64,000 nucleotides of DNA from Paulownia fortunei (Eukaryota > Streptophyta > Magnoliopsida > Lamiales > Paulowniaceae), in assembly GCA_019321725.1 (NCBI GenBank), contig CM033106.1:25098118-25162117 (forward strand), written 5' to 3'. The notes beneath the pieces were generated by a model. It was not told the origin of the DNA. It worked only from the letters and a program-made list of their open reading frames with translations, and searched no databases. Below, in pieces: positions 25,066 through 35,839 of the stretch (positions are counted from its first letter, which is position 1; each line of letters begins with the position of its first letter). A program made the translations under genes and the position numbers.

Positions 25066-25074
25066 GGCGGGAAA
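25066..25074 (-). promoter_or_regulatory. E2F-type site in the FEN1 promoter
   Basis: GGCGGGAAA on the plus strand is TTTCCCGCC on the minus strand, matching the E2F/DP consensus. It lies 91 bp upstream of the FEN1 ATG. E2F sites are established drivers of S-phase genes in plants, and FEN1 is a replication gene, so position and function agree. Binding is inferred. Confidence 0.6.
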
Positions 25075-25082
25075 GGATCACA

Positions 25083-25090
25083 AAACCCTA
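25083..25090 (+). promoter_or_regulatory. Telo-box (AAACCCTA) in the FEN1 promoter or 5'UTR
   Basis: AAACCCTA is the plant telo-box, commonly found near the transcription start of replication and ribosomal genes. Here it is 8 bp downstream of the E2F-type site and 75 bp upstream of the ATG. Confidence 0.55.
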
Positions 25091-25164
25091 CTTCCCCTCT
25101 TCCAAATATTTCGAACTGTTAAACACAAATTAGCAGCGATTTCTTCAGTTTTCTGCAAAATCAA

Positions 25165-28100
25165 ATGGGAATAAAGGTGTCTATTTCGCCGTTAATTCAA
25201 CTCCACTGGTACATTTATATATTTTTTTTCTATAGCAAACTTTGATTATTGTATGTTGCCAATTTTCTAGGGTTTAACGAAGCTATTGGCGGACAATGCG
25301 CCGAAGGCGATGAAAGAGCAGAAATTTGAGAGCTATTTTGGCCGCAAAATAGCCATTGATGCCAGCATGAGCATATACCAATTCCTTGTACGTACACTCC
25401 CCTTTCTGTGTGTAATCGCCTCTTGAGTATGTGTATGCCATTTTATGAACAAAAGGGCAATATGTGTTTGTATATGGATAAATGATAACCGGACTCGCTG
25501 AAAGAAGTTGTGTCAGTCCGTTGATTATGTTTAATTTGTGAATAGACTAATTTGTGTTGAAATTTCATAGAGACATCTGCTCTGTAGTTTGGTAGCCTGT
25601 TATGCATGTTAAATGGATTCGTTGTTCAAAAAAGTATGGATGTGTTATTTGCAGAAAAATTCTATGCTACACAGAGAACTTAAAGCTTAGATGATTTTGT
25701 GGTGACTGATAATTGCAGATTGTTGTTGGAAGAAGCGGCACTGAAATGCTCACCAATGAAGCCGGCGAAGTGACTAGGTATTCAACCTCTACTGGCAAGC
25801 TGATTTTTTTCATGGGGACCAGTAATTAATTTACAAAAATAGATAATATTTAAAGATTTAATTTATCGAAGTATACAGGCTTGTCCTAATCTGAAACTAT
25901 GGACCACCTGCTCATCTATGTATTAAAGCTGCCTTTTTTTACAAAATTTTGAAAGGGTTCTACATCTATTTTGTTACTGTTGCAGCGAAACTAATAAATT
26001 TTTTCCTTGGGTTTTTTTTTTTTTTTTATTGTTTCCATAAATTTGAATTCATCACACTTTGATCCAAAAAGTATGCCAGGAAAGCAAGTTTCTTGGTAAC
26101 ATTCTCACACCCATAGAACTGAACACAGAAACTACTGTTTGAGGATACTTTTTTCTTCTAATGAATCACATATACACAGTCATTCACATGTACATGCAGC
26201 AGCTGATACATACATTCATGTGTTTATAATTAGTTCCAAGTATGTTTTAAAAGAGCGAGTAGTTTGATTAGTTTATATTGTGGGATATTTACTATCCCGA
26301 TGTGTTTATAATTAGTTCCAAGAGTACGTTTTAAAAGAGATAGTTGTTTGATTAGTTTATATTGTGGGATATTTACTATCCCAGTCTCCATTCTGATTGT
26401 TGTCGTTATTGTATTTATATCTGCTTTTCCTTCTAATTTGTGTTTTTTTTAGTCATTTGCAAGGGATGTTCACAAGGACAATCAGACTTTTGGAAGCTGG
26501 AATTAAACCAGTGTAATTTGTTTCGTTACCTTCTAATTTCTGGTACTTATATCATCTTTTGAAAATCTTTGAGCTTTTCCTAAGGGTGTTGGCCTTTGTT
26601 ACATTAGCTATGTTTTTGATGGGAAACCTCCTGATCTGAAGAAACAAGAACTTGCAAAACGGTATTTGATGCTCCATTTCTGCTCATTGTTTGACCTATT
26701 TTCGATTGTTGATCTTGGATGGTTGGTCACTGTTAATTTTTTTAATTCGGTGAATACAGATTCTCAAAAAGAGCTGATGCTACCGAGGACCTAAATGATG
26801 CTCTAGAGGTTGATTTTTCAATTTAGAGTCCTTCACAAAATAAACTTTTGTATCTATCTTCCTTCTAATAGCCCATCTGCTCCCTCTGATTAACCCATAG
26901 GACCCTTCTTCTCATCATTTCCCATTATACAATAATTCTCATAGCGTAATGCTTTTGTTGTCATTGCAGACTGGGAACAAGGAGGATATCGAAAAATTCA
27001 GTAAAAGAACAGTAAAGGTAAGCATGTTGAATGCTTTTATTTCTATTGACCCTTCAGATCTGCTGTCTTCTCTGCTTCTATAGTAATAGATCTTAATATA
27101 CTTGGCTCTTCTGTGTAATGCATACCTTGTTGGAGGCAATTCTGAGTAGGAAGTTTATGATATATATATATATATATATAGTTACAGACACACACATACA
27201 TACACACATATATAAATATACATACATACTGGTTATATATATATCTACACACATACACACACATATATAAGTATGCATACATACTGGTGGATGGCAACAA
27301 CCATGTCCTCTTTGAAATTAATGGAATTCAAGAATTCAGCTTGATATGAACTTTGAAATTCAACTAGTCAAACATGTCTTGCTACAGTGGAGAGTTGCAC
27401 TATTTGATACTTATTTTGCTATGGTTTTAATACATTTAATTTCTTTGATTTTCCTTCCTTTTTAGTTGCATCAATAACATAAACTAGGAGGCTACATAAT
27501 TTGAAGCAATTTGGGACATTCACTTTTTAGTTACACAGGTCACAAAGCAACACAATGAAGACTGCAAAAAGCTTCTTAGACTTATGGGAGTACCAGTGAT
27601 TGAGGTAATGCAATAAAATAAGTTCTATGAAATTTGTCTGCTTTCACATAGTTCATACATCTACCCTTGTATTCTGGCTTGGGAAATTTCAGTACCTTTT
27701 TCTCCTGGAGGATAGATTAATTTGGTCCTTTGTGATAATATTTGCTTGGTAACTTGCTTAGGCTCCTTCTGAAGCAGAAGCACAGTGTGCCGCACTTTGC
27801 AAAACAGGCAAGGTATGTATATTTATTGTCATGATTATCGGATAAGACACAGTGTCATAACAAACCTTGGAAACTAATATTATTTCATGCCTTCAGACTC
27901 GACTACGTAAGTGATTCAACTCAATTAATGGACTTCATGCATTAAATGTTATCACTATATATGCTTTAGAAATATTTCTGAAGTTTATTTGCGCATCAGG
28001 TTTATGCTGTTGCCTCTGAAGACATGGATTCCCTCACTTTTGGAGCTCCAAGGTTTCTGCGCCATTTAATGGATCCTAGTTCGAAAAAAATCCCAGTGAT

Positions 28101-31100
28101 GGAATTTGAAGTCTCAAAGGTACTAAGAAGTTATTGGTCAATTCTAAATGTGCTGTTTCTGATTCAGTGATATGCTACAGGTTTTGGAGGAATTGAACCT
28201 TACAATGGATCAATTTATAGACCTTTGCATTCTCTCTGGTTGCGATTACTGCGATAGCATTAGAGGTAATATTGCTTTGTGTTGGTCCCAAGTGATATGA
28301 AAGGGTCGGGGTGGGGGGCGGTGAATAGACCTTTCAAAAATTTCTTTTTGAACACTTGTACTTAGTTCACTTTTAGTATGCTGCTCTTTGAAAGTTACTC
28401 TATTGCCTTTAAGTTCACTAAATCAACTTAGTGATCAAGATTTGATAAGGTATCAGTTGAATCTCACAGCAGAAATAAGATAAAATGTTTTGATTTAGAG
28501 CAGTAGTGAAAACTTTTGAATGTTAATGCAACAGTTTGATCAGTGCAGTAAAGAACCTGGATTTATAGTGGTTGGAAAGTTGGTATAATTCTTCTACTCC
28601 ACTCTTCTCTAACTCTTGGAGGAATCCACTAGAGATCCAGAGACTTTTATAAAGTCCTACTTCTAATACCAAAGTCAAGTTACACAAACTTAGATTTGTC
28701 CTTCCATCTCAATCAGCCTACATGCAGCTCAGTTAATGCTTCTTGAGTCACCCTACAGAAGAGTCAACTTTCATTAGCTAGCCTACTCAAAGTTCAGCGA
28801 GAACTTAAAAAATATACATGTATTTGTTTTAAGAACTCAGCACACTCTGACCAAAGGGAAAATTGTAAGTGCAGTGCATTGCTTCGAATGCTTGAGAGTA
28901 TTGCGCTTCTTTTGAATTCAAAAATTGCAAGCTCAAAGTTGTTTTCAGGTGCTCTCCTTCTATTTCTGGACTCCAAGAAAATATTCCTGTTCAATGCTCC
29001 TTTGTCTGTTTGTGCATTTGTCATCCGTACCCTAATTTTTTTGCGATTCGGCAGTTCCAATTGTCTAAGTGCAGTGCATTGCTTCGAATGCTTGAGAGTA
29101 TTGCGCTTCTTTTGAATTCAAAAATTGCAAGCTCAAAGTTGTTTTCAGGTGCTCTCCTTCTATTTCTGGACTCCAAGAAAATATTCCTGTTCAATGCTCC
29201 CTTTGTCTGTTTGTGCACTTGTCATCCGTACCCTAATTTTTTTGCGATTCGGCAGTTCCAATTGTCCTTTCTAGTATCGAAATGCTGTTTTCTGAAGATT
29301 GATCCAATTGAATTGGACCGTTTCCACATCAGTAGCACTGTATCAGCTCAATGCACTGTTCCATAGGTATTCAATTCCGCCTTTACTTAGCAGCATACTC
29401 CACTCCTAGAGTGAGTCCTGCAGCTCAGTCTTTGACTCCACTGTTGGACTTCTGAATGATACTTGACTTGATTGATGGAGAGTTTCTTTCTTCAATTTGT
29501 CTTGAGTTGTGTGAAATAGTCCTTATAAATTTTCGTGACAAAATAGAAGATTACAGGAGTTTTGGGGTCTTAACACTTCAGTCATTATCACCATCAAAAT
29601 CTAACAACAATTTGCCCAACACTTTGGTCATGGTGTGTGTTTTGTCTAGGGAATGGAAATAACTTACTTAGCTCTACAGTAAGAAAATATAAACTTTTTT
29701 GTTTATCTTGTGTTGCACGTTCTTTTTCTTGAGTAAAGATTATCCCTTAATATAGGAAGCATACATCTTTGTCTGAATTAGGAAAAATAATTCCGTGATA
29801 TGCCCAATAATTATGTATTAGGCTTGCTGGTAAATGTGTTGATTTAACTGGAAAGTGCTTGTAGTAGTGGAGTCTGAATTTATGAATAACTGCCGTTAAA
29901 TAAATTTGATCAGGAAAATGACTTGCCCTGGGCTAAATTCAAAAATAAGATTCAGAAACGACTCTGGCTAATATTTAACTAGGAATTCTGGTGACTTTAC
30001 AGTCGCATATATGCAATCACATATGTTGTCTTTATGTGAATATGCCCATTGACTTGTTTTGCATACCTTTGTCCCCCTCGTCGAGATAAATTCATGTAAG
30101 CTGTACTCTATTTCTAAGGTATTGGAGGACTGACTGCTTTGAAGCTGATTCGCCAACATGGCTCGATCGAGAACATTCTGGAGAATATTAGTAAAGAAAG
30201 GTGCTTCATAATTTTATCAAATGCTAGTTTTCCGATTCAATTAATTCAAATTGGATGATGTGTAATTATGTTCTATTTTTCAGATATACCTAATTTCCTG
30301 TGTCAATGGGAGTTAAATTTGAGTAGTTTACACTCCAAGGATGTTTTATGTTTCAACTTCCAAACTTTTTTACTTGATGAGAACTATAAAGCTAATTATT
30401 GCAGAGGACTCTCAATAAAGTAGTTAAATAAGCATTACAATTGGAGTGAAGAACCCTTTAACTATACCATAGATCCTATTTTGTTCCTTTGGTTTCTTTA
30501 TTAATTATTCCGTTGGATCTTCATGACCTGGAATTGAATGCCCATTCCAGAGTCAACTCTTCTTGGTATCTCTATGAACAGTGTGAGTTGGTCTTAAAAC
30601 TAGGATGATGCTACCTAGCTTTTAATAAGTGTTGAGGGCAGATAGTTGCAGTAGAGACTTGCCAATCAATCTCTATAGAGTCACAGATTCGGTGTGTGCA
30701 AGCTAATTAGAATATTATTTTCCATTTATACCTTTTGGGTTGTAGTTTATACATGACTGTGTAGACTGCCTACAATGATATCCAGTAAAAGTGAATGCAT
30801 CACCTTGAAAATCATCGAGGATTATTGAGTTTATCCACACTCATTCAAAGACGGTCAAAGTGCATATATTGTGATCTTGACTATTTGTTTGACTCGACTA
30901 AATTGATATAATAAAATCAGAGTAAAGAAGGGTGCTTACTATATTAGTGCTGTTTTGTGCTAGTAAATCTTTGTTTTTTTATGATAATTTACGTCCACGT
31001 GCATGTCTATCTAATGCTTCACATACTTTGAGATTTTTTATGATAAATTTCTATAATTGTGTTCTTATAGATACCAAATACCAGATGACTGGCCATATCA

Positions 31101-33275
31101 AGAGGCTCGAAGGCTCTTTAAAGAACCATCAGTTTTCACTGATGATGATCAACTTGAGCTTAAGTGGTCTCCTCCAGATGAAGAAGTGATTGACTTTGGC
31201 AAACATCTTTAGATTGTTTTGGCATTTTCCTGTATGACAATTTGATGGTCTATGACTCATTATATTTTTTTACCTTAGGGGTTGATAAGCTTTTTGGTTA
31301 ATGAAAATGGGTTCAACAGTGACAGAATAACTAAGGTATGTGTCCATTTTCATTGATGTTATAGTGTCTTTCGCACCCCTCCCCCTACTGCCAGAAAAGA
31401 GAAACCATATCAATTTTTTGTCTAATCCGTATTGTTTAGGCAATAGAAAAGATCAAGGCAGCCAAGAACAAATCATCCCAGGGCCGGTATGAAACGATTG
31501 AATGTGGAAACTTCTAATTAAAATTTTACCTTGATATAGTACCACTTTCTCACTCTATTTCTCTTAACAGGTTAGAATCATTCTTTAGACCAGTTGCTAA
31601 TGCATCAGTACCTGCCAAACGAAAGGTATGTTGTTTTTCCTTGTCATGAAAACTCTCTCGTTGATTGCTAGATTAAACATTTCAATTGTGATTCGTAGTA
31701 TATCCTGGATAATGAGCTTTTTAGATGGAAGTTCATGGCAGTTTCCATTTGCTGTTGACTTGATTTTCTAGGTGATATTTGCTACTGTTAGCCTTTATAG
31801 GCTGTGATGTTTTAATAATAAAAATTATCTGTCATTTAATTTTTTGAATTGGCCCCAGCTGACATGTAATGCCCATAATCTCATGTATTTGTTTTCGAAG
31901 GCTGTCCTCTTGTACCCTGAATTTTGTAAGAGGGGATAAAAAAGTTAATTATTTATGAATATATCTGTTTCTGCATATTCTTAATCTGTATCCCCATCTG
32001 CTTGCTCCGTGTAAGTGAAATCCAACTTTTGTTGATGTTATTGCTTTTTGCTTGAAGGTTTGTTATCAATGTCTTTGACTTAAATTATTTACTTTATTTT
32101 TTTATCATACCTACCTGCCCTATTGGAGAAATGTACATTCCAAAGACTGTAAAGTATGTTTGGCTTGAAGGATTTAGGAGCTAAAGATCTCAAATCTATT
32201 GTAATAAATCCATTGCACTTGGTTGGATAATTTTTAATAATTTTGAGTTGCTATGAATTTCAAAATTCCTTACCAATCATTTTGAGCACTCCACTTTCCT
32301 GTAATTGGTTACGATGACTTTTGGTACTGGCCAACAGGGAACTAGATGTATTCCTGCAATTTCCTAACCTCTAATCATTCTTAAGGTGTATGCTATGGAA
32401 GCATCATTTCGTTCCAGACCTAAGGCCAGTGGCAGCATATGCCTGGCATCTGCTGGCCTCGACCTGAGGCAGTCCATGATTTTTGCAGAAGTTTGTGCAG
32501 TAGCACATGAAGTTGAAAAGCCTCGGTGAACCTGGATCAGTGACTATTTTACACCTTCGTTTAGCCACTTAATAGCAACAAAATTGTTGCAATTGGTACT
32601 ATGTATGAAACGGTAAAATCATTTACACGTGTTGCGTATTATTTTAGCCACAAGTTCCTTATTATTGAACATTTTAGAAACAATAACCGACCTTAATTAC
32701 TAATTAAACATTTTGTCTTGTGATTTTTCAGAGCTCTCTGTACTCGTTTAACACAACTGTAAATATTGTTGCCCAGTAGTCAGTAGTGCCATCATTGCTT
32801 TTTGAAGGATTTTAGTACACGAGAGAGTTTCTGATACCACTTGAAAGTTATGAATTACTAGAGTATCTATAGTTTAATGGAAAGTCATACCGGTGAGCAC
32901 ATACACAGAAGCTCAGGAGCGACTGTATCCCAAGTTAATGTGCAGGCTCTCCTAGCTATAGAACAAATCTAGTTTGATTTCGCCATATTATTTACTGGTA
33001 AGATGGCCTTATTGGTATCAAGTTTTTCGTTGTTCATGTTGCTTCGAAATCACAATTATCTATCTGTACATTTTCATTTGGAGGCCCACCATGGGAAGGA
33101 GTCCTATGTACACCTATTTGCTTTGCCTTTTCTAAATTGCATGTCACATTGCTGTATGACATATCTCATTTGTTTCTGATTGTCTCTTGCAACTTAATGA
33201 CAGGAGACAACTGAGAAAACCAAGGAATCTGCTAACAAAAAGACCAAGGCTGGCGTGGGTAAGAAGAAGAAGTAG
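25165..33275 (+). CDS. FEN1: Flap endonuclease 1
   Basis: Seventeen coding exons: 25165-25176, 25271-25387, 25719-25777, 26453-26512, 26608-26661, 26760-26808, 26970-27017, 27539-27604, 27762-27812, 28000-28119, 28181-28265, 30119-30200, 31071-31185, 31279-31335, 31440-31486, 31571-31625 and 33204-33275. All have GT-AG ends and continuous frame, giving 382 residues, normal for FEN1. The enzyme removes 5' flaps during Okazaki-fragment maturation and long-patch base-excision repair in the nucleus. Metal ligands are present: D34 (AIDAS), D87 (VFDGK), E159 and E161 (PSEAEAQC), D180 and D182 (SEDMDSL), D234 (GCDYCDSI). A helix-2-turn-helix follows ([11 protein letters not shown], 241-251). QGRLESFF (339-346) is the PCNA-interacting box, and the tail is Lys-rich like a nuclear localisation signal. 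The N-terminus MGIKGL, free after Met removal, is family-typical. Introns 3 and 11 carry repeat insertions. An intact, expressible gene is inferred. Confidence 0.97.
26219..26383. repeat. 82-bp tandem duplication in FEN1 intron 3
   Basis: TGTGTTTATAATTAGTTCCA at 26219 recurs at 26301, and both copies end with GTGGGATATTTACTATCCC, itself a 6-bp stem palindrome. Unit length is 82-83 bp with few differences, so the duplication is fairly recent. Confidence 0.9.
27158..27289. repeat. (TA)n/(CA)n microsatellite cluster in FEN1 intron 7
   Basis: About eleven TA units are followed by two imperfect copies of a roughly 60-bp block of ACACACATACA and TATATAA words, each ending in CATACATACTGG. Confidence 0.8.
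28280..29621. mobile_element. Solo LTR in FEN1 intron 11
   Basis: A 1,342-bp insertion begins TGTTGGTCCC and ends GCCCAACA, so its termini are the inverted pair TGTTGG/CCAACA typical of LTRs. It is flanked on both sides by the same five bases, CTTTG (28275-28279 and 29622-29626), the target-site duplication size of LTR retrotransposons. No primer-binding site, second LTR or coding domain is present, so it is best read as a solo LTR left by recombination between the two LTRs. It contains a 200-bp tandem duplication. The G-rich GGGGTGGGGGGCGGTGAATA near its start recalls a widespread plant LTR type. It sits 14 bp downstream of the exon 11 donor and greatly lengthens the intron. Superfamily unknown. 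Confidence 0.75.
28866..29266. repeat. 200/201-bp tandem duplication within the solo LTR
   Basis: The unit starting TAAGTGCAGTGCATTGCTTC at 28866 recurs at 29066. The copies differ by one inserted C (CTCCTTT versus CTCCCTTT) and one T/C substitution that I can see. The junction is direct, with no spacer. The near identity shows that it is young relative to its host sequence. Confidence 0.95.
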
Positions 33276-34105
33276 TTGCGGTCCTTAAAATTGGCAGTTG
33301 GAGTTCATGCATAGATTTCAAGTGCCAAGCCTGACTAATTTGTCTAATCTATCAGCCTTTGTAACTGTATAAGCTTTTGGGATTTGTGATCCTATACAAG
33401 TTCTGTGTATTCATCTAGTCCATGTTAAATGTCATTGAGTTAATACATTTTTTCTTCTTTTACAATTTTGTGTTATTTTTACTGTTATTTATTTATTTTT
33501 GGCTGGGGAAGTTTCAACCACATTAGCTTGCCATTCGTTTTTGAGATCCAGCCCGAACTTAACTCCAGCAATCCGATGTCCCTCAGAGTTCTTGATTCAT
33601 GAATATGGTCCTAGCTATAAAGAACTTTTGTGGAAGCTATAATTGCTATTAGTCTTTCTGACAGAACTTGGAGAAATTTACTAGCATCCCAATATTTTCT
33701 GTCGTTTACTTCGCTAATGACAATTGAAATAATCATTGATTGTTGTTTCTGGGTCCCTGCACTTCGTGTTTCCATGCTCAATGCTATAACATGAGCTGCA
33801 TGACTTAATTGAACTTGTTTACTTGGTGTATGTATGTATTCCTCAAATGAATTGTCGCATCGTGTGCATAAGCGACAGAAATACTAACTCACGTTTCTCA
33901 CAAATGAGTAAAAGATGCAAAACTTTATTTTTGGGACTCAAAAAAAGGTAAAAGATCTTAAGAAATTTGGACGATCAATTTTGCATATAAGAAACAAAGA
34001 ATGCAAACTTGTAAATTATACTTGGCAAACCAATTCAATACACAAAATTGGACTCACTCCTAAACAAACCCCCACCACAGCCACTACTCACTAGTAGTGT
34101 TCTCC
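33276..34105. other. FEN1 3' flank and PPR gene 5' flank
   Basis: About 0.8 kb holding the FEN1 3'UTR (probably to about 33.45 kb, AT-rich) and the PPR gene upstream region. No other gene or repeat with definable ends was seen. Confidence 0.5.
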
Positions 34106-35839
34106 ATGTCAAATGCCCCTCGCATCCTTTCCCTCCTAAAAGAATGCAATAATGTTCACACACTTTCCAAAATACACGCACAGGTCATGACTAACGGCTA
34201 TTTCACCATTCCTTCCATTTCAAACAAACTTTTGAACTCTTACGCTCTCTCCAATTCTTTACTTCTTTGTCAAATTCTCTTTCACCAAATCAAGAACCCG
34301 CTAACTCTACATTGGAATTCTATTATAAAAGCCTTTTCTCAGAGCCCAAATGCTCTACAAGCCATTCAATACTACAATCACATGGTCTCCTATTACTCTT
34401 CTCACCCTAATAGTATCACTTTCTCGTTCTTGCTCAAGGCATGTGAAAAAACTAAGGCTGGAAGTAAGTGTAAGGAGATTCATGGGTCAATAATACGATC
34501 TGGGTTTGGATCAGATGTGGTTGTTTGTACCAATTTGATTAGCTCTTATGCTGCGTTTGGGGGATTAGATAATATGAGAAGGGTGTTCGATGAAATGACT
34601 GAGAGGGATCTAGTCACGTGGAATTCTATGATTTCGTGCTATTCACAGATGGGATTTCATTATGAAGCATTGAAATTGTTTGATGAAATGAAGATTGTGG
34701 ATGTTGGTTTTGATGGGTTTAGTCTTGTTAACTTGTTATCTGCCTGTGCCCGTGTAGGTGCGCTGAATATTGGTGTGAAGTTGCATGAGCTGGGGAGTGA
34801 AAAGGGCCTGTTGGATAATGTTTTTGTGGGAAATGCACTCATTGATATGTATGCCAAATGTGGTAGCTTAGAAAAGGCTGTTTGTATGTTCAATGGGATG
34901 AAAAAGAGAGATGTCTTCTCGTGGAACTCGATCATAGTTGGGTATGGTGTGCATGGTTTCGGCGACAAAGCAATTTCATTTTTCAAGAAAATGTTGATCG
35001 CTGGAGTGAAGCCCGACTCTATTACATTTCTTGGTTTGTTATGTGGCTGTAGTCACCAAGGTTTGGTGGACGATGGTGTTGAGTGTTTCCGTTTGATGAG
35101 CTCAAAATTTGGTTTGAAACCAGATGTCAAGCATTATGGATGCATGGTTGATTTATTTGGGCGTGCTGGGAAGCTAAATAAAGCACTCGAGGTTATTGAG
35201 AACTCTGAATTTTTCAATAGTACAATCCTGTGGCGGACTTTTTTAGCTTCATCTAAGATTCATAAAGATGTTGATAATGGTGAGAAGGCAATGAAGAAGT
35301 TAAACGATCTTGGAACATTGAATGCTGGGGACTGCATACTTCTAGCTGGAATTTATGCTGATGCTAGAGACCTTCAGGGGGTGGTAAGAATGAGGAAGTT
35401 TATGAAATATGAAGGCCTAATGACTACTCCAAGTTGGAGTTGGATTGAAATTGATGGCCAGAACCATAAGTTTGTTGTCAACGACAGGTCCCATCTTGAT
35501 TCAGAGGAAATATATTGCAAATTAGAAGAGATGGTCCATGAGGCCAGCATTGTTGGTTATGTGGGAAAGTCGATGAATGTAGTTCCTGAATCTGAGTTTG
35601 AACAATTTCAGGAGAGAATTGGTTCATGTCACAGTGAAAAGCTAGCATTAGCTCTAGGATTGGTGCGAACCGCCACAGGAACCTGTCTTCGGATTGTGAA
35701 GAACCTGAGAGTGTGTAAAGATTGCCACTCATTAACCAAATTTATCTCAAAAGCATACAATAGAGAAATTGTAGTCAGAGATCGAGTTCGATTTCATCAC
35801 TTTAAGAATGGTTTGTGTTCGTGTAAAGACTATTGGTGA
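34106..35839 (+). CDS. DYW-class pentatricopeptide repeat protein
   Basis: Intronless, 577 residues from the ATG at 34106; an in-frame GTG lies three codons upstream but ATG is preferred. PLS-class PPR motifs occupy roughly residues 10-430, visible as repeated blocks such as VVVCTNLISSYAAFG, DLVTWNSMISCYSQMG, NVFVGNALIDMYAKCGSLE and DVFSWNSIIVGYGVHG. E-type motifs follow (SWIEIDGQNHKF). The C-terminal DYW deaminase domain has the zinc and catalytic residues H509-x-E511 (CHSEKLA) and C537-x2-C540 (VCKDCH), and ends precisely in DYW. Such proteins act in mitochondria or plastids, where PPR motifs read RNA bases and the DYW domain deaminates C to U; some act in other RNA processing. It resembles Arabidopsis At3g56550 in length and layout, from memory. 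An N-terminal targeting peptide is not obvious. The target RNA cannot be read off by eye. Confidence 0.95.
   Translation: MSNAPRILSLLKECNNVHTLSKIHAQVMTNGYFTIPSISNKLLNSYALSNSLLLCQILFHQIKNPLTLHWNSIIKAFSQSPNALQAIQYYNHMVSYYSSHPNSITFSFLLKACEKTKAGSKCKEIHGSIIRSGFGSDVVVCTNLISSYAAFGGLDNMRRVFDEMTERDLVTWNSMISCYSQMGFHYEALKLFDEMKIVDVGFDGFSLVNLLSACARVGALNIGVKLHELGSEKGLLDNVFVGNALIDMYAKCGSLEKAVCMFNGMKKRDVFSWNSIIVGYGVHGFGDKAISFFKKMLIAGVKPDSITFLGLLCGCSHQGLVDDGVECFRLMSSKFGLKPDVKHYGCMVDLFGRAGKLNKALEVIENSEFFNSTILWRTFLASSKIHKDVDNGEKAMKKLNDLGTLNAGDCILLAGIYADARDLQGVVRMRKFMKYEGLMTTPSWSWIEIDGQNHKFVVNDRSHLDSEEIYCKLEEMVHEASIVGYVGKSMNVVPESEFEQFQERIGSCHSEKLALALGLVRTATGTCLRIVKNLRVCKDCHSLTKFISKAYNREIVVRDRVRFHHFKNGLCSCKDYW

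Larger units (their letters stand above)
23191..25164. other. Intergenic region between divergent zinc-finger gene and FEN1
   Basis: About 2 kb separating two divergently transcribed genes. It holds the 5' flank of the zinc-finger gene (a purine-rich GGGGTGGGGGTAGGGGG-type stretch near 23.26-23.29 kb), AT-rich sequence, a compound microsatellite at 24256 and the FEN1 promoter elements at 25066-25090. No gene is visible in between. Confidence 0.6.

Noticed and set aside
28879..29366. ORFs of 65-118 codons repeated in the FEN1 intron
   Set aside because: They lie inside the solo LTR and are doubled by its tandem duplication; no protein domain.
34097..34105. GTG start three codons upstream in the PPR gene
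   Set aside because: The ATG at 34106 is the normal eukaryotic start.
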